From: Methylomonas methanica
Lineage (GTDB): Bacteria > Pseudomonadota > Gammaproteobacteria > Methylococcales > Methylomonadaceae
Direction of reading: 5' to 3'
Assembly (NCBI GenBank): GCA_001644045.1
Contig: LUUF01000099.1
Span: 1-64,000 of the forward strand
DNA length: 64,000 nucleotides
Each line of letters opens with the position of its first letter. Positions within the stretch are counted from its first letter, which is position 1. Both the position numbers and the translations under genes were made by a program. Positions 17,208 through 26,184 of this stretch are shown piece by piece. A model generated the notes under the pieces. That model was not told where the DNA came from. It made no database searches and saw nothing but the letters and a program-made list of their open reading frames with translations.

Positions 17208-17783
17208 ATGCACCCACAACTGATCCTGGCTTCCGCCTCGCCGCGCCGCAGTGAATTGCTCAAGCAAATCGGCATCCGTCACAGTATCATGGCGGTCGAC
17301 ATCGACGAAACACCGTGGCCGGGCGAAACGCCGGCCGCTTACGTCGAGCGGGTGGCAGCGGAAAAATCCGCGCTCTGTCTGGCGGCAACCGCTACTGATT
17401 TACCGGTGCTGGCAGCGGATACCAGCGTGATTTGCGACGGCCGCATCCTCGGCAAACCCGACGATTTACAGCACGCCATTGAAATGCTCAGTCATTTATC
17501 CGGCCGCAGCCATCAGGTGTATAGCGCGGTATCCTTACGCGGAGAACAACACTGGCAGGCGCTCAGCATTAGCGAAGTACGTTTCAGGCCCTTGAGCCAT
17601 CAGGAGATCGTTGCCTATTGGCAAACCGGGGAACCTCACGACAAGGCCGGTGCCTATGCAATTCAAGGCCTAGCCAGCGTGTTTATCGAATCGATCACCG
17701 GCAGTTTTTCCGGGGTAATGGGCTTGCCGCTATTCGAAACCGCGCAATTATTAAGCCTAGCAGGCATAGACATCATCCAATGA
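17208..17783 (+). CDS. maf: Maf-family nucleotide pyrophosphatase
   Basis: 191-residue Maf protein (YhdE type), a house-cleaning dTTP/UTP pyrophosphatase. The N-terminal signature LILASASPRRSELLKQIG, the AADTSVI motif near residue 70 and the segment GEPHDKAGAYAIQG are all present. The stop overlaps the rng ATG as ATGA at 17780-17783. The maf-rng pairing is common in gammaproteobacteria. Confidence 0.94.
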   Translation: MHPQLILASASPRRSELLKQIGIRHSIMAVDIDETPWPGETPAAYVERVAAEKSALCLAATATDLPVLAADTSVICDGRILGKPDDLQHAIEMLSHLSGRSHQVYSAVSLRGEQHWQALSISEVRFRPLSHQEIVAYWQTGEPHDKAGAYAIQGLASVFIESITGSFSGVMGLPLFETAQLLSLAGIDIIQ

Positions 17784-19237
17784 GCGAAGAAATATTAATC
17801 AACGTCACGCCGCCGGAAACCAGGGTGGCGGTGATCGAAAACGGCGTGCTGCAAGAACTGATTATCGAGCGGGTGCGGCAAAAAGGCTTGGTCGGCAACA
17901 TTTACAAAGGCGAGGTGTGCCGGGTGTTGCCGGGCATGCAGGCGGCCTTTGTCGATATTGGTTTGGAAAAAGCGGCGTTTTTACATTTATCCGATTTCAG
18001 CAGCAAGGAGCTGGCCGAAAAAGCCTCTGAAAACATCGAGCACTATCTAAAGGAAGGCCAAAAACTGGTGGTGCAAGTCACGAAGGATCCGCTGGGCAAC
18101 AAAGGCGCGCGGCTGACCACCGACATTTCCATCCCGTCCCGCTACCAGGTTTATATGCCCTATGCCGGCAACTCCGGCGTGTCGCAACGCATTGAGTGCG
18201 AATCCGAACGTACCCGTTTGCGGGCCTGTATCGAAGCCTATCAGCAAAAACATCAAGTTCCGGGCGGCTTTATCGCCCGCACCGCCGCCGAATGCGTAGA
18301 AGACGTGATTTTGTATTCCGACATGACTTTTCTGCACAAACTCTGGGAATCCATTCTGGACAAAAGCAGCAAAGCCAAGGTCAAAACCTTGATCCATGAA
18401 GACCTGCCGCTGAGCATTCGCACCCTGCGGGATTTGTATAAGGACGGCATCGAAAAAATCCGCGTCGATTCCAAGGAAACTTTTTTGCGGCTGGTCGAGT
18501 TCGCAGAAACCTTCGTCCCGGAAATCGTCTCGGTGATCGAACATTATTCCGGCGAACGGCCGGTGTTCGATATTTACAATGTCGAGGACGAGATCAGCAA
18601 GGCGCTGGACCGTAAGGTCAAGCTCAAATCCGGCGGCCATCTGGTGTTCGACCAGACCGAATCGATGACCACCGTCGACGTCAATACCGGCGGCTACGTC
18701 GGCGGCCGCAATCTGGAAGAAACCATCTTCAAGACCAATCTGGAAGCGGCCCAAACTATTTCCCGCCAGCTGCGGCTGCGGAATCTGGGCGGGATCATCA
18801 TCATCGATTTCATCGATATGCAAAGCGAGGACCACAAGAAACAGGTGTTGACCGCCTTGCAACGCAATCTGGACAAGGATCACGCCAAGACCAAAATCAC
18901 CGAAGTGTCCGCGCTGGGTTTGGTGGAAATGACCCGCAAACGTACGCGGGAAAGTCTGGAGCACATTCTCTGCGAACCTTGCTCGACTTGCGGCGGCCGC
19001 GGCGTCCTGAAAACCCCGGAATCGATCTGTCTGGAAGTATTTCGGGAGATTATTCGCGTGGTCAGGCAATACAACGTCCAGCAAATATTGGTACTGGCGT
19101 CCGAGCAAGTCGTGGAAATGCTGCTCGACGAGGAAGCTGATATGTTGGCGGAGCTGGAAATGTTCTTGAAAGTCGGCATCAAAATCCGCGCCGAAGCCGA
19201 ATATAACCAGGAGCACTACGACGTGGTGCTGTTATAG
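17780..19237 (+). CDS. rng: Ribonuclease G
   Basis: 485-residue endoribonuclease of the RNase E/G family, acting in 16S rRNA 5'-end maturation and mRNA decay. An S1-like region (about residues 35-125: GNIYKGEVCRVLPGMQAAFVDIG) comes first. The catalytic metal-binding aspartates lie in VDVNTGG and IIIIDFIDM. The zinc-link Cys pair is in CEPCSTCGG. It lacks the long RNase E scaffold, so it is RNase G. The start overlaps the maf stop as ATGA; the longer open frame from 17618 lies inside maf and is rejected. Confidence 0.95.
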   Translation: MSEEILINVTPPETRVAVIENGVLQELIIERVRQKGLVGNIYKGEVCRVLPGMQAAFVDIGLEKAAFLHLSDFSSKELAEKASENIEHYLKEGQKLVVQVTKDPLGNKGARLTTDISIPSRYQVYMPYAGNSGVSQRIECESERTRLRACIEAYQQKHQVPGGFIARTAAECVEDVILYSDMTFLHKLWESILDKSSKAKVKTLIHEDLPLSIRTLRDLYKDGIEKIRVDSKETFLRLVEFAETFVPEIVSVIEHYSGERPVFDIYNVEDEISKALDRKVKLKSGGHLVFDQTESMTTVDVNTGGYVGGRNLEETIFKTNLEAAQTISRQLRLRNLGGIIIIDFIDMQSEDHKKQVLTALQRNLDKDHAKTKITEVSALGLVEMTRKRTRESLEHILCEPCSTCGGRGVLKTPESICLEVFREIIRVVRQYNVQQILVLASEQVVEMLLDEEADMLAELEMFLKVGIKIRAEAEYNQEHYDVVLL

Positions 19238-19246
19238 GCGGCTATT

Positions 19247-22200
19247 TTGGTTATTCACCACGTCACCCGGGCCACGCGCCATCTGCTGTTCTGGTCGCTA
19301 ATCGCGACAGCCCTCGTGTTGAGCGCGGTACGGGTTTTTTTGATCGATATTGCCGATTACCGCATCGCACTGGAACAAAAGGTCCGCGAGACCACCGGCA
19401 TTCCGCTGCATATCGGCAGGCTGGGCGCGAATATGCGCGGTTTCAGCCCGGAATTGTTGCTGCGGGAAATTGCTATCGAAGGCGCCGAAGCCGGAGCGAA
19501 ACCGGCTATCCGCCTGCAAGAAGTGCGCATCGGTATCGATTTGCTGGAATGGTTATTAACCCAGGACCCGATGGCCGCCAGTTGGGTGACACTGGTGGGC
19601 GCCAAACTGGACATACTGCGTAACGAAGACGGCAGTCTCAGCATCAAGGGCCTGCAAAGCAGCGGCGAACAACCGCTATGGCTGTTACAGGGCGGTAAAT
19701 ACGAGATTCTGCAAAGCCAGGTAACTTGGCAGGATCTGAAGCAACATCGGCCACCGGTTAGCGTCGAACAATTCGATTTGCTGATCAAAAACCACTATCT
19801 GGATCAAAGCCACGAGATCCATCTGCTCAGCCGCTTGCCGGAGCAATACGGCGATAGCTTGCGCATTTCCGCGCGGCTTAACGGCAATATCTTTCAGGCC
19901 AATGCGATTAACGGCCAAATTTACGTGGAAGGCAACAATCTGCAAGGTCCGGCCTGGCTGATCGAGGATTTACCACTGGGCTTGCGTTTGGAATCCGGCT
20001 CGGGCGATATGAGGATCTGGAGCCAATGGCGCGATTCCCTGCCGTATCAAGTCAGCGGTTATCTGCAAGGCCAGCAGATCAAAATCGCCAGACAGCAAGG
20101 CAAAGCGCTACAACTAGACACTTTCGAAGGCAATCTGGGCTGGACCGAGCAAGATGGCCGGCAACGCTGGAGCGCTTACGACGTGAATATATTCGCGAAT
20201 CATCAGCGCTGGCGGGATGGCGAAGTGTATCTGCAGCAAGACGCGCAAGACAACCTGAGCGGCGTAATCAAGCAGTTGAATTTGCAAGCCTTGATGCATG
20301 TCGTTCCGCCGTTTTTGCCGGCCGAGCAGAGCGATTTGAGTAAATGGTTACAACTCAATCCGCGCGGCAATTTACTGGACCTGGCGTTCTTCACCGACGG
20401 CAGCCTGCAACGCTACGCGGTTAACGGACGTTTCAGCCAGCTTGGCAACGATGCGCAAGGCGAGGTGCCGCAAATACAGGATCTGAGCGGCTCGATTACT
20501 GCCGGCGACCAGGGCGGACAACTCACATTCGACAGCGCAAACCTCAAATTCAATGCGCCGCAAATGTTTAGAAGCAGTCTGGACGTCCCGCGCTTGCAAG
20601 GCCGGATCGACTGGCGGCAAACCGATACCGACTGGCAAATCGCCAGCGAAAACCTGCAACTGGACAGCACGGCCTTCCACACGCAAACCCATCTGCAACT
20701 CAGCATCCCGAAGAATAACGACAGCGCTGTGATCGATATGCGCACCCGCTTCGGCAATTTCAAAGACATTAGTAAAGTACCGCAGTACCTGCCAGCCAAA
20801 ATCATGGGTAAGGATGCGGTAGCCTGGCTGGACGATGCCTTTATCGGCGGCCATATCGACAAGGGCGAAATGCTGTTGAAGGGCAAGCTGGCTGACTTTC
20901 CGTTTACCAACGGCGCGGGCCGGTTTGAAGTGGTGTTTGCGATAGACGACGGCGAAATCCAGTTCAACGCCCTGTGGCCGCATTTACGCGCGGTGCACGC
21001 CGACGTGCAATTCCTCGCCGCGGATATGAAAGTGGCGATCAATGGCGGCCACAGCGAAAACGTCGACATCAATCAAGCCGTGGTCTCTATTCCGGATCTG
21101 GCCAATAGCGATTATGTTTACGTGTTGGGCCAGGTGCAAAGCAAGTTACCGCACAGTTTGCAGTATCTGCAAAAAACCCCGTTACGCGCCAAAATCGATC
21201 CGCTGGCCAAAGTGTTGGCCCCGGAAGGCAATACCCGGGTCGATCTCGATCTAAAAATCGCTTACTACGAAACGCTGCCGACCACCGTCAAAGTCGATGC
21301 GCATCTGGATAGGGCCCGCTTGCTGGTCAAACCGGTGGATCTTGCCGTCAACGACATCAGCGGCGTACTGCGCTTTACCGAAGACAGGGTCAGCAGCAAC
21401 CGCCTGGAGGGCAGTACCCTGGGTTATCCGATACACGCCATACTGCAAAGCGATGCTAGCGCCACGCAAATATTGATAGACGGCATGACCGACATCAAGC
21501 GCCTGGAAAAGCAATTCAGTTTTCTGAAAAACCAGGTGGCCGACGGTAGCCTGAACTATCAAACCGTTTTGACGCTGCCTTACGATGCCGCCCGGCCGTC
21601 TACGCTGAGCATAAACAGCAATTTACAGGGCGTAACGATCAATACTCAGGATGCGCTGGCCAAATCGGCCGATCAAGAGCAAGCCCTGAATCTGCAATTT
21701 ACTCTCGAAAACAGCAGCGCCTACTTGCCCTTAAAAGTCGCTTACGGCAAGGAATTGAACGCGGCACTGTTGATAGACGGCAAACAAAATCAGCTGCATT
21801 CCGGGCATATCGTCTTCGGCCGGGAACAGGCGGACTTTTTCGAACCGGCCGGTTTGAAACTGGAAATCAGGCAACCGCAATTCAAACTATCCGACGCGCT
21901 TGCCGCATTCTCCGATACCGAAACACAGCAACGCTTGCCGGCGTTGAAAGAAGTTATTCTGGATACCGAGCAATTGATCTGGCAAGGCCAGAACATCGGT
22001 GCGCTAAAATCCCGGCTACAGCATGTAAATCAGGCCTGGCAAGCCACGCTGGACAGCGCGATGGCGCGCGGCAAGTTGACGGTACCCGATCAACGCGGCG
22101 GCGCCAATGTCATCAAGCTGCAAATGGATTATCTGAATTTATCGGCAATGGACAGCCTGAATTTCGACGCGGCGGAAGAAGTCGTCACAGACTTGCCCTT

Positions 22201-23050
22201 GATCGACATCGACAGCAAACAGCTGCTGTGGCGCGGCGTGGATTTGGGCAGCTTAAAACTGCATACCGAGCGGCTGATCAACGGCATTCATTTCAAACAC
22301 GTGCAACTGGCCAGCGTGGCCGGCACCATAGATTTCAGCGCGGATTGGATCAAACTGGTCGGCGGCAGCTCGACGCAATTGACCGGTAAACTAAACATGA
22401 ACGGTTTCGGCTTATTCCTGTCGCAACTGGGCTTTACCGACGACTTAAGAGGCACGCACGCCGAAATCAACTTCAACGGCGGCTGGCGCGGTGCCCCGCA
22501 GCAATTTTCGACGGCCAACCTGATCGGGCAAATGCAACTCAAGTTCAGCGACGGCCGCATTTCCAGCATCGAGCCCGGCTTCGGCCGCTTGCTGGGCTTG
22601 ATTGCAATGGAGCAATGGGCCAAACGCTTGAGTCTGGATTTTACCGACGTCTACCGGCAGGGTCTGACCTTTGATCAGATTACCGGCGATTTTAAAATCA
22701 GTAACGGTCTGGCCTATACCGACAATTTATTGATCGACGCAGTATCGGCAAAACTCAGCGTGGCCGGCACCGCCGACCTGGTGAAAAAGACCATGGACCA
22801 CCGGGTGGCTGTGGTACCCAAGAGTTCCGGGGCGGTGCCTATTGCTGGTACAATCGTCGGCGGTATCGCCACCATCATTACCCAGGTAGTGACGGACGAT
22901 TACAAAGAAGGTTATTTTTTCGGCTCGCAATATAAACTTGCCGGGCCCTGGGGCAATGTCGAGGTTACGCCGCTGCACGATCAGGACGGCCTGGTGCAAA
23001 AAGCCTGGCGCGGCTTAACCGGCGGCTGGCTGGAGTCGCTGAGCAAATGA
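19247..23050 (+). CDS. yhdP: YhdP-family AsmA-like envelope protein
   Basis: 1267-residue protein with one N-terminal membrane anchor (LLFWSLIATALVLSAVRVFLI) and a very long periplasmic part rich in beta-strand. This matches the YhdP/TIGR02099 group of AsmA-like bridge proteins implicated in phospholipid transport to the outer membrane. The C-terminal AsmA motif region (FSDGRISSIEPGFGRLLGLIAMEQW and KISNGLAYTDNLLIDA) is clear. The apparent start is TTG with AGGCGG upstream. The order rng-yhdP-nitrilase matches other gammaproteobacteria; the tldD that often follows is absent here. Confidence 0.9.
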   Translation: MVIHHVTRATRHLLFWSLIATALVLSAVRVFLIDIADYRIALEQKVRETTGIPLHIGRLGANMRGFSPELLLREIAIEGAEAGAKPAIRLQEVRIGIDLLEWLLTQDPMAASWVTLVGAKLDILRNEDGSLSIKGLQSSGEQPLWLLQGGKYEILQSQVTWQDLKQHRPPVSVEQFDLLIKNHYLDQSHEIHLLSRLPEQYGDSLRISARLNGNIFQANAINGQIYVEGNNLQGPAWLIEDLPLGLRLESGSGDMRIWSQWRDSLPYQVSGYLQGQQIKIARQQGKALQLDTFEGNLGWTEQDGRQRWSAYDVNIFANHQRWRDGEVYLQQDAQDNLSGVIKQLNLQALMHVVPPFLPAEQSDLSKWLQLNPRGNLLDLAFFTDGSLQRYAVNGRFSQLGNDAQGEVPQIQDLSGSITAGDQGGQLTFDSANLKFNAPQMFRSSLDVPRLQGRIDWRQTDTDWQIASENLQLDSTAFHTQTHLQLSIPKNNDSAVIDMRTRFGNFKDISKVPQYLPAKIMGKDAVAWLDDAFIGGHIDKGEMLLKGKLADFPFTNGAGRFEVVFAIDDGEIQFNALWPHLRAVHADVQFLAADMKVAINGGHSENVDINQAVVSIPDLANSDYVYVLGQVQSKLPHSLQYLQKTPLRAKIDPLAKVLAPEGNTRVDLDLKIAYYETLPTTVKVDAHLDRARLLVKPVDLAVNDISGVLRFTEDRVSSNRLEGSTLGYPIHAILQSDASATQILIDGMTDIKRLEKQFSFLKNQVADGSLNYQTVLTLPYDAARPSTLSINSNLQGVTINTQDALAKSADQEQALNLQFTLENSSAYLPLKVAYGKELNAALLIDGKQNQLHSGHIVFGREQADFFEPAGLKLEIRQPQFKLSDALAAFSDTETQQRLPALKEVILDTEQLIWQGQNIGALKSRLQHVNQAWQATLDSAMARGKLTVPDQRGGANVIKLQMDYLNLSAMDSLNFDAAEEVVTDLPLIDIDSKQLLWRGVDLGSLKLHTERLINGIHFKHVQLASVAGTIDFSADWIKLVGGSSTQLTGKLNMNGFGLFLSQLGFTDDLRGTHAEINFNGGWRGAPQQFSTANLIGQMQLKFSDGRISSIEPGFGRLLGLIAMEQWAKRLSLDFTDVYRQGLTFDQITGDFKISNGLAYTDNLLIDAVSAKLSVAGTADLVKKTMDHRVAVVPKSSGAVPIAGTIVGGIATIITQVVTDDYKEGYFFGSQYKLAGPWGNVEVTPLHDQDGLVQKAWRGLTGGWLESLSK

Positions 23051-23125
23051 GCGGTTTACAATGTCAGCCCGACAAGCATCCCCAAACTTAACGTTATCGA
23101 AAATATATAAAAACAGGGACACCTC

Positions 23126-23944
23126 ATGACCATATGTGCCGCCATCCAGATGGCCTCCGGACCGCAAGTCAGCGCCAATTTGCTCGAAGCCGAGAAACAG
23201 ATCGCCGAAGCCGTGAAAGCCGGCGCGAAACTGGTGGCCTTGCCGGAGAATTTCGCCATCATGGGTATGAACGAGTACGACAAAGTTAAAGTCAGCGAAC
23301 AGGACGGCACCGGCCCTATCCAGGATTTTCTGGCCGCCACCGCGAAAAAATACGGCGTCTGGGTGATAGGCGGCACGATGCCGATGCAGGCCACCGCCCC
23401 CAACAAAGTCCGTGCGGCCTGTTTGATTTACAACGAACAAGGCGACCGTGTCGCCCGCTACGACAAGGTGCATTTGTTCGATGTCAGCGTACCGGATACC
23501 GCCGAGGAATACCGCGAATCCGACTCCGTGGAAGCCGGCGACGCCTCCTGCGTGATCGATACCCCATTCGGCCGGCTAGGTGTAGCGGTTTGCTACGACT
23601 TGCGTTTCCCGGAATTTTTCCGGCCTATGGCTCGGCAAGGCCTGGACATACTGGTCATTCCTTCCGCATTTACCGCCAAAACCGGCGCGGCGCACTGGGA
23701 AGTGTTGTTGCGGGCCCGCGCGATCGAAAACCTCTGCTACGTCATTGCGCCGAATCAAGGCGGCTTTCATATGAACGGCCGGCAAACCTACGGCCACAGC
23801 ATGGTGATCGATCCTTGGGGCGTGGTGCTGGATTGTTACAAAACCGGCCCTGGCTTCGTCAGCGCCGAAATCGATAAAAGTCGCCTGGAAAAAACCCGCC
23901 TGTCTTTCCCGGTGCTGGAACATAGACGCTTTTTTTGCGAGTGA
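23126..23944 (+). CDS. Nitrilase-superfamily carbon-nitrogen hydrolase (Nit1-like amidase)
   Basis: 272-residue cytosolic hydrolase. The catalytic triad is visible: Glu41 (LPENF), Lys114 (YDKVHLFD) and Cys156 (AVCYDLRFPE). The group next to YhdP in many proteobacteria corresponds to Nit1-like enzymes that hydrolyse deaminated glutathione; the substrate here is inferred from that. It follows yhdP by 75 bases and precedes the BamC-like lipoprotein by 5 bases. Confidence 0.92.
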   Translation: MTICAAIQMASGPQVSANLLEAEKQIAEAVKAGAKLVALPENFAIMGMNEYDKVKVSEQDGTGPIQDFLAATAKKYGVWVIGGTMPMQATAPNKVRAACLIYNEQGDRVARYDKVHLFDVSVPDTAEEYRESDSVEAGDASCVIDTPFGRLGVAVCYDLRFPEFFRPMARQGLDILVIPSAFTAKTGAAHWEVLLRARAIENLCYVIAPNQGGFHMNGRQTYGHSMVIDPWGVVLDCYKTGPGFVSAEIDKSRLEKTRLSFPVLEHRRFFCE

Positions 23945-23949
23945 GCCTT

Positions 23950-24531
23950 ATGTTGTTGAGAACGCTGACTTACGGCCTGCCTTGCCTGTTGCTGACAGCT
24001 TGCGCGGATGCGCCGGACAAATACCGCGATACCCATCACCTGGAACTGCCGCCGATTTTACCGATAGAACATACCAATCCGCAGCCGGCGGTAGCCGTCG
24101 ACGATTTAAAACCCAAGTCGGCTCTGGCCAATTTGGTTGCGTTTACCGACGATGCCGGCAAACCCCTGCTTACCTTGAAAACCCGCCCCGACCGGGCTTG
24201 GGAAATGGTCGCCACGGCCCTGAAGCTCAGCGACATCGAAGTACTGGATAGAAATCAGGAAGAGCATTTTTTCCGGGTGCGTTACGATCCCGACACCAGC
24301 GGCAAGGACACCGGCTTGTTGCGTTCTTTGTTCAACAATAATTACGACGAAGCCGAATACAACATCAAGCTAAAAGACGAAACAGCAGGCGTGACCGTCA
24401 ATGCGAGCTTAAACAAAGCGGATAACCTGGAGTCCGACGCGGACGGCTCGGCGGAATTGGTGCGCTTGCTGCACAAGGTCATAGACGAAAAAATCATCAA
24501 CCGCGCGCCTGACAAGAAGGCGGATAATTAA
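23950..24531 (+). CDS. bamC: BamC-like outer-membrane lipoprotein
   Basis: 193 residues with a lipoprotein signal (GLPCLLLTACADAP, lipobox LTAC, Cys about residue 18). It has an unstructured Pro-rich stretch and one helix-grip-like domain (TRPDRAWEMVATAL..DIEVLDRNQEEHFFRVRYD), the pattern of BamC of the BAM complex. It is clearly shorter than enterobacterial BamC (about 340 residues), so the second helix-grip domain is missing or the protein is only a relative. The ATG at 23950 is chosen so that the lipoprotein signal starts normally; an upstream TTG lies inside the previous gene. Confidence 0.65.
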   Translation: MLLRTLTYGLPCLLLTACADAPDKYRDTHHLELPPILPIEHTNPQPAVAVDDLKPKSALANLVAFTDDAGKPLLTLKTRPDRAWEMVATALKLSDIEVLDRNQEEHFFRVRYDPDTSGKDTGLLRSLFNNNYDEAEYNIKLKDETAGVTVNASLNKADNLESDADGSAELVRLLHKVIDEKIINRAPDKKADN

Positions 24532-24546
24532 ACGGGAAGAGTCTGA

Positions 24547-25035
24547 TTAAGCCCCGTCCCGTCGCCAATGCCCGGACTTGCCGCCGCTTTTTTCCAGCAG
24601 GCGCACCCCTTGAATCGTCATGCCGCGATCTACGGCTTTGCACATATCGTAAATAGTCAGCAAGGCAATCTGGGTGGCAGTAAGCGCTTCCATTTCCACA
24701 CCGGTTTGGCCGGTGGTCTTGACGGTCGTTTGACAATACACCCGATTCAGGTCGGTTTGGGCTTGCAGGCTAAGCTCGACGTGGCTGATCGGCAACGGGT
24801 GGCATAAGGGAATCAGGTCGGCGGTTTTTTTACTGGCCATGATCCCGGCGATACGGGCTATTCCCAGCACATCGCCCTTCTTGTGGGTACCGGCCACGAT
24901 CAGAGCCAGCGTTTCCGGCCGCATTTCGATGTAACCCTCGCAAACCGCCTGCCGGTGGGTAACGGCCTTATCCCCGACATCCACCATATGGGCTTCTCCG
25001 GCGGCATTAAAATGAGTGAGCGGCGAATTGGACAT
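24547..25035 (-). CDS. moaC: Cyclic pyranopterin monophosphate synthase MoaC
   Basis: 162-residue molybdenum cofactor enzyme that, after MoaA, forms cyclic pyranopterin monophosphate. Hallmarks are [46 protein letters not shown] and GVEMEALTA. It is divergent from moaD-moaE across a 53-base gap, so both promoters must lie in or around that gap. No moaA is in the window. It faces the BamC-like gene tail to tail, 15 bases apart. Confidence 0.95.
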   Translation of the reverse strand: MSNSPLTHFNAAGEAHMVDVGDKAVTHRQAVCEGYIEMRPETLALIVAGTHKKGDVLGIARIAGIMASKKTADLIPLCHPLPISHVELSLQAQTDLNRVYCQTTVKTTGQTGVEMEALTATQIALLTIYDMCKAVDRGMTIQGVRLLEKSGGKSGHWRRDGA

Positions 25036-25088
25036 GGCATACTAAGCAAGTGAAATCAGCCAAGCATTGTATTACCGGGTGAATAAAG

Positions 25089-25322
25089 ATGTCGATTAAA
25101 GTGCTTTACTTTGCAAGCTTGAAGGATCGCGTTGGCCGCAGCTGCGACGAGCTGACAATCGAGGCGCCGCTGACAGTGCTCGAGGTCTGGCAACGGGTTA
25201 ATCCGAACATGGACATGCCGGACACGATATTGGCGGCGATCAATATGGAGTATGTCAGTCTGGAGGCCGAAGTTAGCGACGGCGACGACGTGGCGTTTTT
25301 TCCGCCAGTTACCGGGGGTTGA
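25089..25322 (+). CDS. moaD: Molybdopterin synthase small subunit MoaD
   Basis: 77-residue ubiquitin-fold sulfur carrier. It begins IKVLYFASLKDRVG and ends in PPVTGG, the Gly-Gly tail that is activated and thiocarboxylated. It is followed 4 bases later by moaE, its partner in molybdopterin synthase. Confidence 0.94.
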   Translation: MSIKVLYFASLKDRVGRSCDELTIEAPLTVLEVWQRVNPNMDMPDTILAAINMEYVSLEAEVSDGDDVAFFPPVTGG

Positions 25323-25326
25323 AATT

Positions 25327-25782
25327 ATGACCATCAAACTCCGCGCCGAGATTTTCGACCCCTGGCGAGAACTCGCCGATTTTCAAACCCAGGCGGTCGA
25401 CATAGCCGGCAAATACGGCGCCACCGGCATCTTCGTCGGCACCATGCGCGACTTTAATCAAGGCGACGAGGTGCGCGGCATGTACCTGGAACATTATCCG
25501 GGCATGACCGAAAAACAATTGCAGCATATTGTCGACCAAGCACAAAGTCAGTGGAGTTTGTTGGACGTGCTGCTAATCCATCGCATCGGCCAGGTATCTC
25601 CCAACGATACGCTAGTGCTGGTGGCGGTCTGGTCCGCGCATCGCGGCGATGCTTTTGACGCCAGTCGTTTTATTATGGAAAACTTGAAAAGTCAGGCGCC
25701 GTTTTGGAAACGGGAAACCTTGGAATCCGGCCAAATACGTTGGGTCGAAAAGAACAGTGACGGCTACCTGCAGCAACCCTAA
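25327..25782 (+). CDS. moaE: Molybdopterin synthase catalytic subunit MoaE
   Basis: 151-residue large subunit of molybdopterin synthase, which transfers sulfur from MoaD to precursor Z. Family segments are TGIFVGTMRDFNQGDEVRGMYLEHYPGM, HRIGQVSPNDTLVLVAVWSAHRGDAF and KSQAPFWKRE (catalytic Lys region). The ATG at 25327 follows the moaD stop by 4 bases; a longer frame from 25252 overlaps moaD and is rejected. Confidence 0.94.
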   Translation: MTIKLRAEIFDPWRELADFQTQAVDIAGKYGATGIFVGTMRDFNQGDEVRGMYLEHYPGMTEKQLQHIVDQAQSQWSLLDVLLIHRIGQVSPNDTLVLVAVWSAHRGDAFDASRFIMENLKSQAPFWKRETLESGQIRWVEKNSDGYLQQP

Positions 25783-25787
25783 ATCCA

Positions 25788-26048
25788 TCAAGACTGGCGC
25801 AAATTGCCTACGGGCTTTGTATCGCTGGCGTAATTCACTGTTGGCATTTCACCCATTGACTGCGCTTGCAGCTGTTCTTGCAACTCGGCTATTTGCTGGT
25901 TGGCGTGGCTAACCTGCTGTTTTAAATCGTTTATGGTTTCGTGCAGATATTCGAAGTGGACTTGAAAATAGCGGGCCGACGGAAAGCTGGCATCCAAGGC
26001 TTCCGGCGACATTTTGTCCAATTTGGTTCGAGATCGTCTTGTTTTCAT
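25788..26048 (-). CDS. Small hypothetical coiled-coil protein
   Basis: 86 residues, family not recognised. The N-terminus is basic (MKTRRSRTKLDKM). Residues 30-65 form a predicted coiled coil (LHETINDLKQQVSHANQQIAELQEQLQAQ). AGGTG precedes the ATG by about 5 bases, which supports real translation. It is tail to tail with moaE (5-base gap). No signal peptide or membrane segment is seen. Confidence 0.6.
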   Translation of the reverse strand: MKTRRSRTKLDKMSPEALDASFPSARYFQVHFEYLHETINDLKQQVSHANQQIAELQEQLQAQSMGEMPTVNYASDTKPVGNLRQS

Positions 26049-26184
26049 ACTTACACCTAATCATCACTCTGGGCTAAACCAAGCCTTTCCGGCATGAAGC
26101 TATGATGTCCTTTCTAGTAAGACGTTCCAGAACGCAAATTCCCCACTTAAAATACGAAAAATTTTAGCAATCGCTCTCCAGCCA

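Noticed and set aside
18047-19216. 389-codon open frame on the minus strand
   Set aside because: Fully antisense to rng, with no domain and no ribosome binding site; a codon-bias shadow.
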